Positions 1 through 9,020 of a stretch of 64,000 nt of DNA are shown here, piece by piece. Made by a program: the position numbers and the translations under genes. The DNA lies in NCBI RefSeq assembly GCF_000621145.1, contig NZ_JHZB01000001.1, positions 124,001 to 188,000 of the forward strand. Direction: 5' to 3'. The notes beneath the pieces were generated by a model. It was not told the origin of the DNA. It did not search any database and saw only the letters and a program-made list of their open reading frames with translations. Each line of letters opens with the position of its first letter. Positions within the stretch are counted from its first letter, which is position 1. Source of the DNA: Desulfobulbus elongatus DSM 2908. Lineage in GTDB: Bacteria; Desulfobacterota; Desulfobulbia; Desulfobulbales; Desulfobulbaceae.

Positions 1-217
1 ATCTTCATGGAAACCTCGTTGCATGCTGAAGGAAAATAATGGCCATGCCTCGGAGCACGGCTGTTTGTCCGTGAAAAGCGAGAAGCATGCCAGAACGGCA
101 ATTTTTTAAGAATGGTTATTAAAATTAAAAGATTGCAAATTGAGACGCAGAATGCGGCCAGCGGTGGACTGGTCTCAATCCATAAAAATCGGACTGTTCA
201 AGGGAGAAATGGTCCGG

Positions 218-1666
218 TCAGGCCGGACTCGGATCAGCGGAACCGGTCAGCGAGTGGACCTTCAGCAGGTCGTAGAGGCGGGAACGGCTGAGACCGGAAG
301 CGGCACAGGCCTTGGCGATATCGCCTTCGGTTTCGTGCAGCAGCTGTCGCAGGTAATGCCGTTCGATATCATTGGTGAGCAGCCGGCGATATTCCTTGAA
401 GGGCAGACGGGTTGCGGGCGTAGTCAGGCGCTCGGGCGCGAAGGGGGCGTCAGGGTCGGCCGCGGTCGGTGCCTGACCCCGCTTTTCCGAGACCTTGGTC
501 CGGATGCGGCTGAGCCGGATTTCCGGCGGCAGGTGGATGGGATACAGGACGGGCTCGGGGGCGGCGGCGATGAGCGCCTTCTCGATGACGTTTTCCAGCT
601 CGCGGACGTTGCCGGGCCAATGGTAGGCGGCCAGGGTTTCCAGGGTTTCGGGCACGACGCCCTTGATCGGCAGGCGGTTGCGGCGGCAGATGGAAAAGAC
701 GAAACTCATGACGAGTTTTTCGATGTCCTGCTCCCGTTCCCGGAGCGAGGGCAAGTGGATGTTGAAGGTGTTGATGCGGTAGTAGAGATCGCTGCGGAAG
801 AGCCCCTTGGCCACCATGTCCGTCAGATCGCGGTTGGTGGCGGCGATCAGGCGGAAGTCGCTGGTGTGCTCGCGGTCCTTGCCGACCGGCCGGAAAACGC
901 GCTCCTGCAGGACGCGAAGAAAGGTTTTCTGCATGTCCAGAGGCAGTTCGCCCGCCTCGTCGAGGAAAAGGGTGCCGTTGTTGGCCAGTTCAACCAGGCC
1001 GATGCGGTCCGCGTGCGCCCCGGTGAAGGCCCCCTTGACATGGCCGAACAGAATGCTTTCCACCAGTTGTTCCGGCAGGCTGGCGCAGTCGACCACGACG
1101 AAGGGGCCTTGGGCCCGCCGGCTGTTGGCGTGAATGGTCCGGGCGAAAACCTCCTTGCCGGTCCCGGTTGCACCGGTGATCAGCACGCCGGAGTCGGTTG
1201 CCGCGCATCGGGCCACCTGGTCGAGACAGAAGGAGATGGCCTTGCTGCCGCCGACAATGCCGTCGCGTTTGAGGCTGATCTGGTCGGAATGCAGCATCTT
1301 CTTGTCATGGTATTCGAGCGCCCGGCGGACATGGAGATGGATTTCCTGGTTGGAGAGCGGTTTTTGTAAGTAATCCCAGGCACCATTTTTGATGGCCAGC
1401 TCGGCGCCGTTGGCGTCGCCCGTGCCGGTGATGATGATGACCTCCGGCATGGAAGGCAGGCCCTGGAGCACGGGCAGGGCTTCCAGACCGTTGCCGTCGG
1501 GCAGGCTGACATCGAGAAAGACCAGATCGGCCGGCCAGTGCGCCAGCAGCGCTGTGCCGGCCTCGATGCTGCCCACGGCTTCCGTTGCATGCCCAAGCCG
1601 CGTGCACTGCTCCGTAAGGAGCCTCCTGCAGACGGCATCGTCGTCGATAACGATGATTTTTCCCAT
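218..1666 (-). CDS. Sigma-54-dependent response regulator, NtrC family
   Basis: This 482-residue protein is a two-component regulator that would activate RNA polymerase carrying sigma-54. An N-terminal receiver domain (about 1-120) has the acidic cluster D8-D10, phospho-acceptor D52 (FLDVSLPDG), T80 and K102. The central AAA+ domain has a Walker A motif near 165-172, the sigma-54-contacting GAFTGA loop at 212-217 and a Walker B motif near 232-240. A Fis-type helix-turn-helix (GDIAKACAASGLSRSRLYDLL) closes the protein. I start at the ATG at 1666 because the receiver fold begins there; a longer frame to 1792 adds a 42-residue low-similarity extension. No histidine kinase lies next to it in the window, so partner and targets are unknown. 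The family call is secure; the role is not known. Confidence 0.93.
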   Translation of the reverse strand: MGKIIVIDDDAVCRRLLTEQCTRLGHATEAVGSIEAGTALLAHWPADLVFLDVSLPDGNGLEALPVLQGLPSMPEVIIITGTGDANGAELAIKNGAWDYLQKPLSNQEIHLHVRRALEYHDKKMLHSDQISLKRDGIVGGSKAISFCLDQVARCAATDSGVLITGATGTGKEVFARTIHANSRRAQGPFVVVDCASLPEQLVESILFGHVKGAFTGAHADRIGLVELANNGTLFLDEAGELPLDMQKTFLRVLQERVFRPVGKDREHTSDFRLIAATNRDLTDMVAKGLFRSDLYYRINTFNIHLPSLREREQDIEKLVMSFVFSICRRNRLPIKGVVPETLETLAAYHWPGNVRELENVIEKALIAAAPEPVLYPIHLPPEIRLSRIRTKVSEKRGQAPTAADPDAPFAPERLTTPATRLPFKEYRRLLTNDIERHYLRQLLHETEGDIAKACAASGLSRSRLYDLLKVHSLTGSADPSPA

Positions 1667-1945
1667 GATGAACAGGCTGTTGTGGTGAAAAGAAGGCAGC
1701 AGGACGGGAAAACACCCGTCGGCCACGGTGCGCACGGAAGACGTGCCGGCATGCGGACTGCTCGTGCCGAGCCGTCCGCCCTTCGACCCCATGGCGTACC
1801 GTATGGGACGGGACGATCCGGTTGGCCTCCGGACTCGTCCAGTCCTCCCGATCGCGTCAATCCGGAGAAGATGCGCCCTACAGTATTGCTCTTCAAAAAG
1901 AAAGGCAAGTGCCGGCCAGGGACGGAAACGGGCGGTGGCGCTGAT

Positions 1946-2713
1946 TCAAACGCGGCGGCAGGCGGCGGCGAGTGCCGGCAGGGTCTGGAGCACATCCCCC
2001 TGGAAGAGGAAGTCGCCGGGACCGGTGACGGCGCGGAGGGCCGCCTCCCGGTTGAACTCCATGATCCGGCCGCCGTGCCGCCGCACCTGCGAGGGGAGTG
2101 CAGCGGCCGGATAGACCTGGGCCGAGGTGCCGATCACCAGCAGCAGGTCGCAGCCGGCGATGCAGGCATGGATCGCCTCGAGGTCGCGGACCGCTTCGCC
2201 GAAGAGCACCACGTTCGGCTTCAGCGGAAAGCCGCAGGCGGCGCAGTGCGGGATGGCGGTCTCCTCAAAATGATCGGGAACCGTCGGCACGATGGCGCCG
2301 CATTGCAGGCAGTGGAGGTGCTGGTGGTCGCCGTGAATCTCGAAAACCTGCCGGCTGCCAGCCTGCTGGTGGAGGTTGTCGATGTTCTGGGTAATGATGG
2401 CGTGCAGCCAGCCCCGCTGCTCGAACTCGGCCAGGGCGTGGTGGGCGGCGTTGGCCTCTTTGCCAACCAGGACCGCGCCCAGGGCACGGAACAACTCCCA
2501 GGCCTTGGCGGGATTGCGGCGGAACACCTCGATGGTGGCGTATTCCTCCGGAGAAAAGCGGGTCCATAACCCGCCGGGACTGCGGAAATCGGGAATGCCG
2601 CTCCCCACCGAGATGCCGGCACCGGTCAGGGCCACCGCCTTTTTGGCGGCCCTGAGCAGGGCAGCGGCATCGGCGTAGGCCGCGTCATCGCTTGTGCGGG
2701 TGATCGTCTGCAT
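1946..2713 (-). CDS. cobB: Sir2-family NAD-dependent protein deacylase
   Basis: The 255-residue product is a cytoplasmic sirtuin that removes acyl groups from lysines using NAD. The NAD-binding GAGIS is at 31-35 followed by GSGIPDFRS; QNIDNLHQQAG (109-119) and the catalytic histidine H128 in EIHGD follow. Four zinc-ligand cysteines are at 135, 138, 157 and 160 (HCLQC and HCAAC), then GTSAQVYPAA at about 195. All expected elements of a bacterial class III or II sirtuin are present and the length is normal. It stands alone between the sigma-54 regulator and a binding-protein gene. In enteric bacteria CobB reverses acetyl-phosphate-driven lysine acetylation; the Pta-AckA pair lies 48 kb away in this window, but a link is inference only. 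Confidence 0.95.
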   Translation of the reverse strand: MQTITRTSDDAAYADAAALLRAAKKAVALTGAGISVGSGIPDFRSPGGLWTRFSPEEYATIEVFRRNPAKAWELFRALGAVLVGKEANAAHHALAEFEQRGWLHAIITQNIDNLHQQAGSRQVFEIHGDHQHLHCLQCGAIVPTVPDHFEETAIPHCAACGFPLKPNVVLFGEAVRDLEAIHACIAGCDLLLVIGTSAQVYPAAALPSQVRRHGGRIMEFNREAALRAVTGPGDFLFQGDVLQTLPALAAACRRV

Positions 2714-2927
2714 GGGACGTCGTTAGCGGAGTTGGCCGACCGTGGGCCGCTGGGGGACGGGTATCATGACCATGTTCATACACAAAGGACGATGTCACCG
2801 CTGGTGACGAAACAGGAGCCAATGGATCCACTATGCTCTTTCTGTCGCTTTTTGTCGCGGCAATGTTTGCCGTGGCCGCCGCCGGACCGGGCGGTTCGGC
2901 CGGAAGCCGGGAGGGAGGACGGCGCGG

Positions 2928-3806
2928 CTAGGGCGTCTGTTTCAGAAAAACGTCCCGGTAGACCCGGCGGTATTGTTCGATGGCGTTGGGATCGAGCCAC
3001 CGTTCGTAGGCGGCGCGGTAGCGTTCGGTGGGCCGCTCTTTGATGAGGACGGCATTGACCTTGTCGATGACGGCCTTGCCCCAGGGGGTTTTCGCACAGC
3101 CCACCGCACTCAGCCACGAATCGTAGCCGGTCTGGTTCTCCTCGATGGTCAGGGTCATCACCTGGTCCCTGATGCCCAGTTGCTCCGCCTGGTACAGCAC
3201 CTCCTCGGGCAGGCCGATGATGCCGTCCAACCGTCCTTTCATCAGCATCTTGAACAGGTTGAGCGACAACTCCTGGCCGGTGATTTCGAGCAGGTTGTTT
3301 TCTCCCCGGTGGTTGTCCAGGATTTCGTCCGTGCAGGCACCGAAGGAGCGGTCCTTGCTCAACCCGATGGTCATGTTCTTGTTGTTGAGCACATCGGCCA
3401 GCCGCACGGTGGTGTGGCCGCCGAATTGGGGCAGCGACTTTTTTTTGATGATGATCACCGCCGGCAGGGTCAGGAAGCTGGGGAGGGAAAAATACATGAA
3501 CTCTTCCCGTTCCGGACTCCGGAACAGACCGACGCTGCACACCTTTTCCCCCTGCTTGAATTTATAGAAATGGCGGGTGACATTGGTGACCATCTCCTCG
3601 TGCTCGTATTCGGCCAGCTCTTCCTGGATGATGCGGGTGATGACATCGCCGTATCCCTGCCCCTTGTTGACGCCGTCCTGGATCAGATAAGGGGGCATGA
3701 CGGCTTCCATCCAAGTGATCGAATCCCTGGCCCATGCCGGCGCGGCAAGGCCGACGGACAGGCAGACGGGCAAAACCGCGCGCAAGGGGAAAGAACGAAA
3801 CAGCAT
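2928..3806 (-). CDS. Periplasmic solute-binding protein, type 2 fold
   Basis: The 292-residue product has a clear Sec signal peptide (basic start, hydrophobic core ending near AAPAWA) and then a secreted domain resembling the extracellular solute-binding family 3 (SBP_bac_3) fold. The opening ITWMEAVMPPYLI is typical of lone family members that are not paired with a permease. The ATG at 3806 is preceded by GGGAGGCAACC, so it is preferred over the longer frame reaching 3956. No ABC permease or ATPase gene is nearby, so it may be an orphan sensor-like binding protein rather than a transporter component. The ligand cannot be read from sequence. The fold call is good; the function is open. Confidence 0.75.
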   Translation of the reverse strand: MLFRSFPLRAVLPVCLSVGLAAPAWARDSITWMEAVMPPYLIQDGVNKGQGYGDVITRIIQEELAEYEHEEMVTNVTRHFYKFKQGEKVCSVGLFRSPEREEFMYFSLPSFLTLPAVIIIKKKSLPQFGGHTTVRLADVLNNKNMTIGLSKDRSFGACTDEILDNHRGENNLLEITGQELSLNLFKMLMKGRLDGIIGLPEEVLYQAEQLGIRDQVMTLTIEENQTGYDSWLSAVGCAKTPWGKAVIDKVNAVLIKERPTERYRAAYERWLDPNAIEQYRRVYRDVFLKQTP

Positions 3807-4010
3807 CGGTTGCCTCCCAAAAACGGTGGAAAATCCGACGACCGGGCCGGCCTGGCGACGCGAATGCGCAGCCATGTCACACACATTGTTCTTTCTGTAA
3901 TGAATTGCAAAGACAGCTGTCAAGAGGAGATCGTGCACCGGGATTGCTTGCGGCACAAGGGTTTCGCCGTCATCAGCCGGAATTCGGCCGGGAGGGATGC
4001 GGTGGTTTTT

Positions 4011-5171
4011 TTACTTTTTCGGCCCCGACAGGGTGGCAGCGGAATGCAGGCTTTCGTCCTGTATGGCGGTGAGCTGGAGGTCGACCACGCCCTGGATGAA
4101 AAAGAGGCGGAGCAGCAGCCAGGTATAGGCCAGCACGGCCAGCACGGCGAAAACCGGCAGGAAGTAGCCGAGCGGACAGAGCACGAGCACCGTCAGCCAG
4201 TGGAGCAGGATGACCTGGCGCGAATGGAGCTGGAGCGGAAAATCGTTGTGGCGGCCGATCACGGCCAGGCCGCTGAGGTTCCAGCCGTAGAGGGCGGTAA
4301 AGGCGTGGAGGCGCAGGAGGGGATGGCTGATTTCCGGGGTGTACCAGCTCGAGAAGGAGAGAAAAATGTAGGCGATGCCGGTGAGCGAGGTCACCAGCAG
4401 AAAGAGGATGCCCGAGGTCAGGTAGGCCTTCTGCTGCAAGGGGATGCCCTCGTGCCAGTACAGGGAGAAGATGTAGGCCACGGTCACGAACAGCAGGCTG
4501 GCGATGGCTACCTGGGAGGTGAACAGGCCGGCCAGGATGAAGCCGAAGAAGACGATCACGCCGAGATTGATGATCCAGAAGGACGCCTCCTTGAGCAGTT
4601 CGGTAAAACGGATGGCCTCCTGCTTCATCAGGCTGAAGATCACCGACATGGAGATCAGCGAAACCGGAAAGGAAAAGCCGAGGAAGAAGGTGTCGAGCCG
4701 GAGCTTGTCGTTGACGAACCAGTGCAGATAGACCGAGTTGCAGATCACCGGGCTGGAGAAGGCCAGGCCGCAGGAGAGGCAGAGCAGGGCCGCCTGATGG
4801 AACTTGCGCGCAACCGGCTCGTGGCCGGAGAAGAGGGCGCGGGGAAAGCGGCTGCCGAAATGGTCGATGCGGGCCGCTTCCACCAGCCAGGCCAGTGCCA
4901 GGGGGATGAACATCGCCGGAATGTACCACTGCAGGAAGGCGCAGAGGGCAAAGGCCAGGGCCAGGGCCAGGAAGAGCAGGGTCCGGCGCGTCAGGAAGGG
5001 CCTGTCCTCGGTGTAGTACATCAGCAGGGTGCCGCCGCTGCACAGGTTGAACAGAAAGATGTGCAGCCGCTCGAAATTGAGCACCGCCGGGGGCACGAGA
5101 TGGTGGCCGAAACCGCAGGCCAGCGCCGTGGCCATCATGACCACCAGGATGGTTTTGAATTGCCAGTTCAC
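4011..5171 (-). CDS. Polytopic membrane protein of unknown function
   Basis: The 386-residue product is almost entirely hydrophobic, with roughly ten to twelve membrane-spanning stretches separated by short loops. Examples are the N-terminal FKTILVVMMATALACGF segment and a C-terminal FAVLAVLAYTWLLLRLFF segment. I recognise no transporter or enzyme motif. Its ATG at 5171 follows directly on the stop of the upstream SRPBCC-epimerase gene with no gap, and that gene overlaps the next paralogue. The three form one transcription unit, translationally coupled at least here. The context suggests it works with the two TIGR01777 proteins, for example in envelope or lipid-related chemistry, but this is inference. 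Confidence 0.8.
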   Translation of the reverse strand: MNWQFKTILVVMMATALACGFGHHLVPPAVLNFERLHIFLFNLCSGGTLLMYYTEDRPFLTRRTLLFLALALAFALCAFLQWYIPAMFIPLALAWLVEAARIDHFGSRFPRALFSGHEPVARKFHQAALLCLSCGLAFSSPVICNSVYLHWFVNDKLRLDTFFLGFSFPVSLISMSVIFSLMKQEAIRFTELLKEASFWIINLGVIVFFGFILAGLFTSQVAIASLLFVTVAYIFSLYWHEGIPLQQKAYLTSGILFLLVTSLTGIAYIFLSFSSWYTPEISHPLLRLHAFTALYGWNLSGLAVIGRHNDFPLQLHSRQVILLHWLTVLVLCPLGYFLPVFAVLAVLAYTWLLLRLFFIQGVVDLQLTAIQDESLHSAATLSGPKK

Positions 5172-6569
5172 TCAGAACTCCGGTGCGGTGCGTTCACATG
5201 TACCGAGCAGGTGGCCCAGGGCGAGGTCGAGATCGGCATGGCGGAAGGTGTAGCCGGATTGCTGCAATTTGTCGGTGGCGACCCGGCAGCCGCCCAGTAA
5301 TACCTCGGAGGCCATCTGACCGTAAAGGGTTTTCAGGATGGCGGCGGGGACAGGCGGCAGCAGGGGACGGCGCGTCACCATGGCCAGGGTCCGCATCAAC
5401 TGGCTGTTGGTGACCGGCTGCGGCGCGGCGATGTTGACCGGCCCGGCCAGGGTGTCGCAGGTGAGGGCGTGCAGGACGGCGCCGACCATGTCGTTGATGG
5501 CGATCCAGCTGAGATACTGATCGCCGCTGCCGAACCGGCGGGGGAAGCCGAGGGCCGAGGTGGCGAGCAGCCGCCGGAGGGCGCCGCCCCGAGGGGTCAG
5601 CACCACGCCGATGCGGAGGAAGACGGTGCGGATGCCGGCCGCCTCGGCGGGCCGGGCCGCCTGTTCCCACAGGGCGCAGACATCGGAGATGAAATCGGCG
5701 CCGGCGCTGTCCTCCTCGCGCATGCAGCAGTCGAGGCAGTTGCCGTAGAAACCCACCGCCGAGGCGCTGAGCAGCACCCTGGGCCGGACGGGCAGACTGG
5801 CTATGGTCCGGGCGATCAGGCCGGTCCCCAGCACCCGGCTGTCGATCACCCGCTTTTTCTTGGCCGTGGTCCAGCGGCCCTCGCCGATGTTGTCGCCGGC
5901 CAGGTGGATCACGCCGTCAAAGGGGGGCAGGCCGGCGAGGTTGAGCGCACCCTGCTCCGGGTTCCAGTAGATTTCCCGCTTGCTCCGGTCGGGCTGCCGC
6001 CGGACCAGGGTCCAGACCTCGTGGCCGCCGGTGGTCAGCAGGGGAATGAGGGCGCTGCCGAGCACGCCGCTGGCGCCGCTGATCAGCACCCGCAGCGGCG
6101 TCCGGCTGCATCGCCGGTGCAGGAGCAGGTCGTCGCGCAGGGTGGCGTGGCGGTAGCGGAAGATCCGTTGCAGGGTCCGGTCCATGAACGCCGTTGCGCA
6201 ACCGGGCAACAGGGCCTGGCCGGGCAGGGCATAGTCGATCTGGTCTTCCAGCAGGGCGCCGTTTGGAGTGTCGGTGAAGCGGTGGGTGTGGCTCCAACGG
6301 GCAAAGGGGCCGCGTTCCTGGATGTCGCGGAACAGGATGCCGGGGATGTCCTCCACGTGGCGGGCATGCCAGCGATAGGGGAAGGGACCGGCCCGCATGG
6401 CCAGCACCACCCGGCCGCCCGGCTCGATGCCGCCCTCGCGGTCTGCGACCTGGGTGGCTTCCCAGGGAGGGACGAGCCGTTCCAGCGCACCTGGCCGGCT
6501 GTGCCACCGGTAGAGTTCCTCGGCGGAGCAGGGAAAAAGGGAGGCGGCGGTGAAACGGTGCTCAGCCAC
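5172..6569 (-). CDS. SRPBCC-TIGR01777 fusion: lipid-binding-like domain plus NAD(P)-dependent epimerase-like domain
   Basis: The 465-residue protein joins two domains. Residues about 1-150 look like a START/SRPBCC hydrophobic-ligand-binding domain (FPCSAEELYRWHSRPGALERL, then a WHARHVEDIPG region). Residues about 160-460 are an extended short-chain dehydrogenase of the TIGR01777/SDR39U1 family: GASGVLG at 165-171 binds the nucleotide, VIHLAGDNI marks the fourth strand and SASAVGFYGN carries the active-site region. It overlaps the downstream end of the paralogous gene by 8 bases and abuts the membrane-protein gene. Family members (E. coli YfcH is one) have no firmly established substrate. The fused SRPBCC domain distinguishes it from its neighbour. 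Domain calls are strong; the reaction is unknown. Confidence 0.88.
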   Translation of the reverse strand: MAEHRFTAASLFPCSAEELYRWHSRPGALERLVPPWEATQVADREGGIEPGGRVVLAMRAGPFPYRWHARHVEDIPGILFRDIQERGPFARWSHTHRFTDTPNGALLEDQIDYALPGQALLPGCATAFMDRTLQRIFRYRHATLRDDLLLHRRCSRTPLRVLISGASGVLGSALIPLLTTGGHEVWTLVRRQPDRSKREIYWNPEQGALNLAGLPPFDGVIHLAGDNIGEGRWTTAKKKRVIDSRVLGTGLIARTIASLPVRPRVLLSASAVGFYGNCLDCCMREEDSAGADFISDVCALWEQAARPAEAAGIRTVFLRIGVVLTPRGGALRRLLATSALGFPRRFGSGDQYLSWIAINDMVGAVLHALTCDTLAGPVNIAAPQPVTNSQLMRTLAMVTRRPLLPPVPAAILKTLYGQMASEVLLGGCRVATDKLQQSGYTFRHADLDLALGHLLGTCERTAPEF

Positions 6570-7464
6570 CGACGATCTCCCGCAGGGCTGCCGGCAGCTC
6601 CGGATAGGTGAACAGATAGCCGCTGCTGATCAAACCCTGCGGCAGCGTCTTCTGCCCCTGGAGCAGGGAGCGGCCGAATTCGCCGAGAAGGCGCATGACG
6701 AAGGCCGGCGCCGGCATGATGGCGGGCCGGTGGAGAGCGGCCCCCAACTGGCGGGCGAACTCCTGCTGCCGCACCGGTTGCGGCGCGGTGAAATTGAAGG
6801 GGCCGCGGCATTCCTCGGCGCCGAGGAGAAAGAGCAGGGCGTTGACCAGGTCGTCGAGATGGATCCAGGGAAACCACTGGCGGCCGTTGCCGATCGGGCC
6901 GCCCAGGCCGAACTGGAAGGGGGTGCGCATGGTGGCCATGGCGCCGCCGCCCCGGCCCAGGACTACGCCAAACCGCATCAGCACCACCCGCGCCCCCCTG
7001 TCGGCGGCCTTGCCGGCCTCGGCCTCCCAGTCCCGGCAGACCCGGGCCAGGAAATCGCTGCCCGGACCGCTGCTCTCGGTCTTCTCGATCTCGCCGCCGT
7101 TGCCGTAGTAGCCGGCTGCCGAGGCGCTGAGCAGCACGGCCCCGGTGGTCGCCGGCAGGGCGGCCACCAGGTTGCGGGTGGTGAGGATGCGGCTGTCGTA
7201 GATCGCCTTCTTGTAGCGTTCTGTCCAGAGGTGGAACACCGAGCGGCCGGCCAGGTTGATCAGGGCGTCCTGTTCCGGGACCAGGCGCTGCCAGTCGCCG
7301 GGCCGGGTGGTGTCGGCAATGACGTGGGTGAGGTGCGCCTGCGGGACGACGAGCCGGCTCCGGCCGCTGCTGCCGATGACCGTGACTTCGTGACCCTGCT
7401 CCAGAAGCCGCTGGCTGACGGCCGACCCGACAAAGCCGGTGCCGCCGGTGATGAGGATGTTCAT
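6562..7464 (-). CDS. TIGR01777 family NAD(P)-dependent epimerase-like protein
   Basis: The 300-residue protein is a stand-alone extended SDR of the YfcH/SDR39U1 type. The Rossmann motif GGTGFVG is at 7-13, ALINLAGRSVF follows the fourth strand, and SASAAGYYGN and FTAPQPVRQQEFA are the familiar family blocks. The same blocks occur in the C-terminal half of the next gene (SASAVGFYGN, IAAPQPVTNSQLM), so the two are tandem paralogues, one with and one without an SRPBCC domain. The ATG at 7464 is preceded by an AGGTCC-type ribosome site. It is first in a three-gene minus-strand unit. The substrate is unknown. Confidence 0.9.
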   Translation of the reverse strand: MNILITGGTGFVGSAVSQRLLEQGHEVTVIGSSGRSRLVVPQAHLTHVIADTTRPGDWQRLVPEQDALINLAGRSVFHLWTERYKKAIYDSRILTTRNLVAALPATTGAVLLSASAAGYYGNGGEIEKTESSGPGSDFLARVCRDWEAEAGKAADRGARVVLMRFGVVLGRGGGAMATMRTPFQFGLGGPIGNGRQWFPWIHLDDLVNALLFLLGAEECRGPFNFTAPQPVRQQEFARQLGAALHRPAIMPAPAFVMRLLGEFGRSLLQGQKTLPQGLISSGYLFTYPELPAALREIVGG

Positions 7465-7566
7465 GGGGACCTCCGTGCGGGATTGTTGACCGTGGCTGTC
7501 TTGGTTGACACCATAAACATCCGGGCCGCGGAGGGCAAAGGGAAAGGGCCGGGCGGTGTTCAGCGG

Positions 7567-8340
7567 TTATTTGACGAAAAAGAGCACGATCTCGATGGCG
7601 ATCAGGATGATGATGATCCACTCCAGCATGCTCGAATGGCTGTGCTTCTGCTCGTCGGCCATCATCTCCAGCAGCTCCTGGATCACCTCCAGCCGGTCCT
7701 TCAGCACCGTAGCCCTGGGGGTGATTTCGAGGTAGCGCGACAGGGCCAGGTAATAGTGTTCCAGTTCCGGATATTCCCAGATGAACTCAGGCGTGTCCAG
7801 GAGGTTGAACTGGAGGATGATGCGGGATTTTTCCAGATAGACCCGGCCGCGCTCCCTGGCCAGTCGGGTGCGCGACATGGCGATCGACCCTTTTTTCGCC
7901 AGGGCCTCGGGGATGTATTTGGTCTGGTTGATCATCTCTTCGATCGACGACTCGAAGAAGGCCAGCTTGGTCGACTGGGCCAGGGCGTGGCCCAGCGACA
8001 GGCAGGTGAGTTCGTCCACATCGTCGACCTCGATCAGGTCGTTGCGGATGCGGATGCCCGTTTCGCTGCCGTGCCGGTATTCCAGTTCCTCCTCGACCAC
8101 CGTTTCCAGCGGATTGACCGCGTACTTGCGCAGCAGGTCGATGAGCCGCTTTTCCGATTCGTAATCGTACCGGAACAGGACGCAGACGCCGTAATCGAAG
8201 AGAAAGGCGTGGACGCCGTCGTCGGGGTTGAGATGGATGACGTTGCGCATCCGGGCGGCGTGCGTCTGGTGGGAGAGGAATTCGTAGAGAGCGTCGAACT
8301 GGAAACGTTCGGCCAGGCACAGGGCGCGGATCTTATCCAT
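7567..8340 (-). CDS. RMND1/Sif2 family (DUF155) membrane-anchored protein
   Basis: The 257-residue protein matches the DUF155/RMND1 family known from fungal Sif2/Rmd proteins and human mitochondrial RMND1. Family-like blocks are the central VFLFDYG-type strand (here AFLFDYGVCVLFRYD), the helix-rich LSLGHALAQSTKLAFFE segment, and a tail with ELEHYYLALSRYLEI before ATVLKDRLEVIQELLEMM. One C-terminal transmembrane helix (MLEWIIIILIAIEIVLFFV) anchors it, as in the eukaryotic relatives. It sits in the same direction as the epimerase-like genes, about 100 bases upstream of them. The bacterial role is not established. Confidence 0.85.
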   Translation of the reverse strand: MDKIRALCLAERFQFDALYEFLSHQTHAARMRNVIHLNPDDGVHAFLFDYGVCVLFRYDYESEKRLIDLLRKYAVNPLETVVEEELEYRHGSETGIRIRNDLIEVDDVDELTCLSLGHALAQSTKLAFFESSIEEMINQTKYIPEALAKKGSIAMSRTRLARERGRVYLEKSRIILQFNLLDTPEFIWEYPELEHYYLALSRYLEITPRATVLKDRLEVIQELLEMMADEQKHSHSSMLEWIIIILIAIEIVLFFVK

Positions 8341-8385
8341 GGTGGGCGCGTGGTTACCGGGCGGAAGCGGCGGGGCAGGAGGGCA

Positions 8386-8946
8386 CTATTCGGTGCCGTT
8401 GGCGGCGGTGGTCTTCTGCTTCAGCTCCGGATAGTATTTGTCGATGCAGTCGGGGCAGACGCCGTGGGTGAATTCGCTGGCGGACCGTTCCTGGACGAAC
8501 TGCTTGATGTCCCGCCAGAATTCGGGGTCCATCCGGATCTGGTGGCATGAGGCGCAGACCGGTAGAATGCTTTCCAGATAGCCGATCCGGGTGAGCAGCT
8601 TGTAGGTGTGGCGGATGATCAGGCCGCCGACGATGGCGATGATGATGCTTTCGAAAATGGACTCCCGCCAGTTGATCGGGGTGGCGACGCCGCCGAGCAC
8701 GACATGGGGAATGTCGAGGATCTCGTCGAACCAGGAGAGGGCGATGACAAACAGAATGGCGCAGGATTCGTACCAGCAGACCTTCTTGGCGATCAGGTTT
8801 GTTCCGGACTGTTCCATGGGAAGAAAATCCTCGGCATAGCGATGGTCAGGAGAATCGGCCGTAGCGTCCGGGAGAGGCGGGGCCACCGGACTGCGAGGGA
8901 CTGTCTGCCGGCTGTCCCTCCGGGACGGAACGGATCGTTTCGTCAT
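8386..8946 (-). CDS. Small membrane protein with C-terminal double-CxxC module
   Basis: From the ATG at 8946 the product has 186 residues. A polar N-terminus of about 55 residues is followed by two hydrophobic segments (about 60-74 and 98-112) and a cytoplasmic-looking tail. That tail has two CxxC pairs (C131/C134 and C164/C167) in the pattern LPVCASCHQIRMDPEFW...HGVCPDCIDKYYPEL. In deltaproteobacteria this tail pattern is common just after the last PAS domain of sensor proteins, where it reads roughly ICSSCKKIRDDKGYW. Here it hangs on a membrane anchor with no kinase or cyclase domain. The start is uncertain: an ATG at 8817 has a better GAGG site and would remove 43 residues. A metal or redox role for the cysteines is inference. 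Confidence 0.7.
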   Translation of the reverse strand: MTKRSVPSRRDSRQTVPRSPVAPPLPDATADSPDHRYAEDFLPMEQSGTNLIAKKVCWYESCAILFVIALSWFDEILDIPHVVLGGVATPINWRESIFESIIIAIVGGLIIRHTYKLLTRIGYLESILPVCASCHQIRMDPEFWRDIKQFVQERSASEFTHGVCPDCIDKYYPELKQKTTAANGTE

Positions 8947-9020
8947 ACTACCGCGTTTGTTCCCGAATGCACAGGGGAAAAGCGGCGCGCCGCCCTGTGC
9001 GGCATGTTTCGAGGCGCGGT

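Noticed and set aside
1-30. Possible start of a minus-strand gene at position 8 (ATG with GAGG upstream), running off the left edge.
   Set aside because: Only three bases of codon context remain in the window, so a coding call cannot be supported.
2973-5300. Very long plus-strand frame of 775 codons over three minus-strand genes.
   Set aside because: It is the antisense of real genes in high-GC DNA, with a Gln/Gly/Glu-rich low-complexity product.
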